Shown here one piece after another: positions 32,323 through 34,520 of a stretch of DNA of 34,520 nucleotides. Location of the stretch: positions 54,952 to 89,471 of the forward strand of contig NZ_JH393260.1 of the NCBI RefSeq assembly GCF_000236035.1. Reading direction: 5' to 3'. The position numbers and the translations under genes were made by a program. The stretch is from Vreelandella boliviensis LC1. GTDB lineage: Bacteria > Pseudomonadota > Gammaproteobacteria > Pseudomonadales > Halomonadaceae. The notes under the pieces were generated by a model. That model was not told the origin of the DNA and ran no database searches. It was given only the letters and a program-made list of their open reading frames with translations. How positions within the stretch are numbered: the first letter of the stretch is position 1; every line of letters starts with the position of its first letter.

Positions 32323-33441
32323 TTAGTGTGGCATCGAAGCCGCTAGCGCGGCCAAGAACTGGTCATTCTGCTCGCGGTTGCCGATAGAGACGCGCACCCA
32401 GTGGCGATAGTCTGGCTCGCGCCAAGGTTTAACGATCACTCCGTGGCTCAGCAGTGCTTCATGCAAGCTATCTGATGCGTTATCCGTTTTGAAAAACAGA
32501 AAATTAGCCAGAGAAGGCACAACCGTCAGGTGCATGTCGTTAAGCGCCTTGGCAACCCGCTCGCGTTCGCGATTGGTCGCTTCAAGCCCAGCCTTGAGGT
32601 GGGCCTCATCCTGCAGCGCTGCGAACGCAGCGACTTGAGCGATGCGGTTAACGTTAAACGGCGTGCGTAGACGATCGATAAGATCACCCAGCGCGGGACT
32701 GCTGACAATGCCATAGCCGACACGCAATCCGGCCAGCGAATAGGCTTTCGAGAAGGTGCGTAAGACGATCCATGGGGTCTGCTGTTGGGATAGTCGGGCC
32801 AGCACATTCGGATAGCCGGGGCTACCCTGGGCGTACTCGTAATAGGCTTCGTCAAAGACGAGTAGGGTGGCGGGAGTGAGCGCCTCAAGCAACCGTTCTA
32901 ACTGGCTGGCCGATAGTGCGCTACCGACCGGATTGGAAGGCGAAGAGAACATCAGCATGCGTGGCGGCTCAATAAGCGCTTCAAGCAGCCCGTCAATGTC
33001 AAAGCGGCCACCCTCCAGCATGGGCACCGCGCGAATATGCGCCCCCAATGATTGCGGGTATAAGGTGTGTAGACCGAAGGCGGGTGTGACGGTGACTAGG
33101 GTGTCGCCGTGGTCGAGAAATACCCGGCATAAAATCGCAATCAGATCTTCGGAGCCATTACCAAATACCAGCTGTTCGGGTGCAACCCCAAGGCGCACCG
33201 CCAGCGCATCGCGCAATAGCCCACAGGAGGCGTCGGGATAAAGACCGCTATCGATAATGGCGCTTGAGATAGCAGCGGCCACCTGGGGGGAGGGGCCGTA
33301 GGGGTTCTCATTACTGCCGAGTTTGGCAATCTTTGACACGCCAAAGCGTTTGCTTACCTGTTCGCTAGAGAGCCCAGCATTGTAGCTTTCAAGATCGCGC
33401 ACCTCGCGGCGTGCCAAGGGGGTGGGGTCGAAAGGCCGCAT
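32323..33441 (-). CDS. hisC: Histidinol-phosphate aminotransferase family (HisC-like)
   Basis: PLP-dependent class I/II aminotransferase. In histidine synthesis it converts imidazole-acetol phosphate to histidinol phosphate; relatives act on aromatic amino acids. The 372 residues show the substrate block LGSNENPYGPSP, VFGNGSEDLI, LMFSSPSNPVGS, FDEAYYEYA, PLP lysine K232 in TFSKAYSLAGLRVGYG, and a C-terminal WVRVSIG arginine. The start codon shares one base with the stop of the upstream ABC ATPase (TAATG). It is not beside other his genes but beside amino-acid import genes and a HutC regulator, so a catabolic or scavenging role is as likely as biosynthesis. Confidence 0.9.
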   Translation of the reverse strand: MRPFDPTPLARREVRDLESYNAGLSSEQVSKRFGVSKIAKLGSNENPYGPSPQVAAAISSAIIDSGLYPDASCGLLRDALAVRLGVAPEQLVFGNGSEDLIAILCRVFLDHGDTLVTVTPAFGLHTLYPQSLGAHIRAVPMLEGGRFDIDGLLEALIEPPRMLMFSSPSNPVGSALSASQLERLLEALTPATLLVFDEAYYEYAQGSPGYPNVLARLSQQQTPWIVLRTFSKAYSLAGLRVGYGIVSSPALGDLIDRLRTPFNVNRIAQVAAFAALQDEAHLKAGLEATNRERERVAKALNDMHLTVVPSLANFLFFKTDNASDSLHEALLSHGVIVKPWREPDYRHWVRVSIGNREQNDQFLAALAASMPH

Positions 33442-34310
33442 TAGTTCTCCTGCTCCGGCGTGGTGTTCCAGAAGGCGTTGCGATCCAGGTAATTCTGTAA
33501 AAACTGGCGAAGTCGAGGGTGCTGAGTGTCGCGGAATACTTCATTGGGCGTGCCACGGGTGACGATACTGCCTTGATCGAGGAACACGACGCTGTCGGCG
33601 ACTTGAGCGGCAAACCCCATCTCGTGAGTGACGACCACCATGGTCATACCTTCAACAGCGAGCTGCTTCATCACTGCCAAGACCTCGCCCACCAGTTCAG
33701 GATCGAGGGCCGAGGTAGGCTCATCGAAGAGCATAATTTTGGGCTCCATGGCCAGCGCCCGGGCAATGGCCACGCGTTGCTGTTGTCCGCCGGAGAGTCG
33801 CGCTGGGTACTCCTTGGCCTTCTCGGCCAGGCCAACCTTGTCGAGCACCGCCATAGCGCGTTTTTCGGCCTCGCTGCGTTTAAGCCGACGCACTCTTACC
33901 AGCGCCTCGGTGACATTGCCCAGCGCTGTCATATGCGGCCATAGGTTGAACTGCTGAAAGACGATACCGAGATTGCGTCGTGCCTGGTTAAGACGGTTAC
34001 GCCCCGCGTGTTTGCGGTGTCCTCGATCATCAATCTCCCAGCCCAGCAAACGCCCCTCGATATGGATCTCCCCGTCGTCATACTCCTCAAGGAACGCCAT
34101 GCAGCGTAGTAGTGTGCTCTTACCTGAACCTGAGGGGCCGATCAAACAGACCACCTCGGAGTGGTGTATGTCCAGGTCGATATTGGCGAGCACTTGATTT
34201 GCGCCGAAGCGCTTGCCGACGGCTGAAAGGTGGATGATCGGCGGCGCTATCTTCGAGTTCTCAGCCGGGGCTGCTGAGATAGCGTTAGTGGGGGATAGGG
34301 AAAGCGACAT
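33441..34310 (-). CDS. Amino-acid ABC transporter ATP-binding protein
   Basis: Powers polar amino-acid uptake (HisP/GlnQ group). About 289 residues from the Met at 34310, which has GGAG 6 bases upstream. Seen: Walker [14 protein letters not shown]-loop [16 protein letters not shown], signature [16 protein letters not shown], Walker [14 protein letters not shown], and H-loop [10 protein letters not shown]. An extra segment ([24 protein letters not shown]) before the Q-loop fits the histidine/lysine/arginine importer group, and the N-terminus has a 23-residue extension. The frame is open back to 34373, but the part before 34310 lies over the permease end. One-base overlap with hisC. Confidence 0.94.
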   Translation of the reverse strand: MSLSLSPTNAISAAPAENSKIAPPIIHLSAVGKRFGANQVLANIDLDIHHSEVVCLIGPSGSGKSTLLRCMAFLEEYDDGEIHIEGRLLGWEIDDRGHRKHAGRNRLNQARRNLGIVFQQFNLWPHMTALGNVTEALVRVRRLKRSEAEKRAMAVLDKVGLAEKAKEYPARLSGGQQQRVAIARALAMEPKIMLFDEPTSALDPELVGEVLAVMKQLAVEGMTMVVVTHEMGFAAQVADSVVFLDQGSIVTRGTPNEVFRDTQHPRLRQFLQNYLDRNAFWNTTPEQEN

Positions 34311-34323
34311 AGCTAGCTCCTGT

Positions 34324-34520
34324 TCAGCGCTGCAAGTAGATGCCGACGCGGTGCTCAAGCCACCTGCCCGCACGTGAGGTGATCTCGATCAGTAATAGAT
34401 AGGCAATGCAAAGAACCAATAACGTTTCAATAAAGGTGAAGGTACGGTTGCCAATGCCGGTGAGTACAGCGGTTAGCTCCGGTACAGTGATAATCGACAG
34501 TACGGCGGGTTCCTTTCACA
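34324..34520 (-). CDS. Amino-acid ABC transporter permease (partial, C-terminal end)
   Basis: The last 63 codons of a membrane permease, running off the window edge. They read [20 protein letters not shown]... with a hydrophobic helix ([16 protein letters not shown]) and end [15 protein letters not shown] is the typical EAA-type coupling end of HisQ/GlnP permeases. The stop is 13 bases before the ATPase start, so the two are coupled. In frame, the codon before KEP is TGA (34518-34516), a frame break discussed in findings. Confidence 0.85.

Noticed and set aside
1..34520. CRISPR arrays, rRNA genes or insertion sequences
   Set aside because: No regularly spaced repeats, no rRNA-like sequence, and no transposase frame were seen on either strand.

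Overview
The window looks like a chromosomal segment of a Halomonas-type gammaproteobacterium (Halomonadaceae). This is an inference: base composition is moderately GC-rich, nearly all genes read like gammaproteobacterial housekeeping genes, and the order HAD phosphatase / rppH / ptsP is the one known from Pseudomonas and relatives. No 16S rRNA is present, so the genus is not proven.

Layout. 21-4236 (minus): a periplasmic adaptor and an RND efflux pump. 4524-5498: malate dehydrogenase with a strong terminator. 5670-6279: a small antitoxin/PIN-toxin pair. 6376-7032 (minus) and 7258-10099 (plus): HAD phosphatase, then rppH-ptsP (5' RNA pyrophosphohydrolase and the nitrogen-PTS enzyme I). 10176-10979 (minus): NRDE/TANGO2 protein. 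11183-12472: a membrane protein with a receiver domain and what looks like a degenerate kinase core. 12628-15809: lgt-thyA-folA plus a ProQ/FinO-domain RNA-binding protein. 16074-18955: a major porin and phosphoglucomutase. 18982-21879: rfaH (minus) and a diguanylate cyclase (plus). 22023-22970: an AEC-family carrier.

23051-29020 is the accessory part. A tRNA-Arg(CCT) gene is followed by two further copies of its 3' end (24314-24333 and 29002-29020). They delimit two abutting island segments. The first holds an orphan higA antitoxin, a stub of its higB toxin, decayed coding sequence and a nested palindrome. The second holds a small secreted cysteine-rich protein, a heavily structured GC-rich non-coding stretch and a 1085-residue AT-rich KAP-family P-loop NTPase with two predicted membrane segments. 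No integrase is visible in either segment. Both outer junctions share an AT-rich arm motif, so one recombinase type may have served both. The KAP gene is the best candidate here for an undescribed (possibly anti-phage) function; that is inference.

29152-34520 returns to ordinary chromosome: creA, a CAP-domain secreted protein, a pyridoxamine-phosphate-oxidase-fold protein, a DUF333 lipoprotein, then a minus-strand cluster of amino-acid ABC transporter permease (partial), its ATPase, a HisC-type aminotransferase and a HutC/GntR regulator, which suggests uptake and transamination of histidine or a related amino acid.
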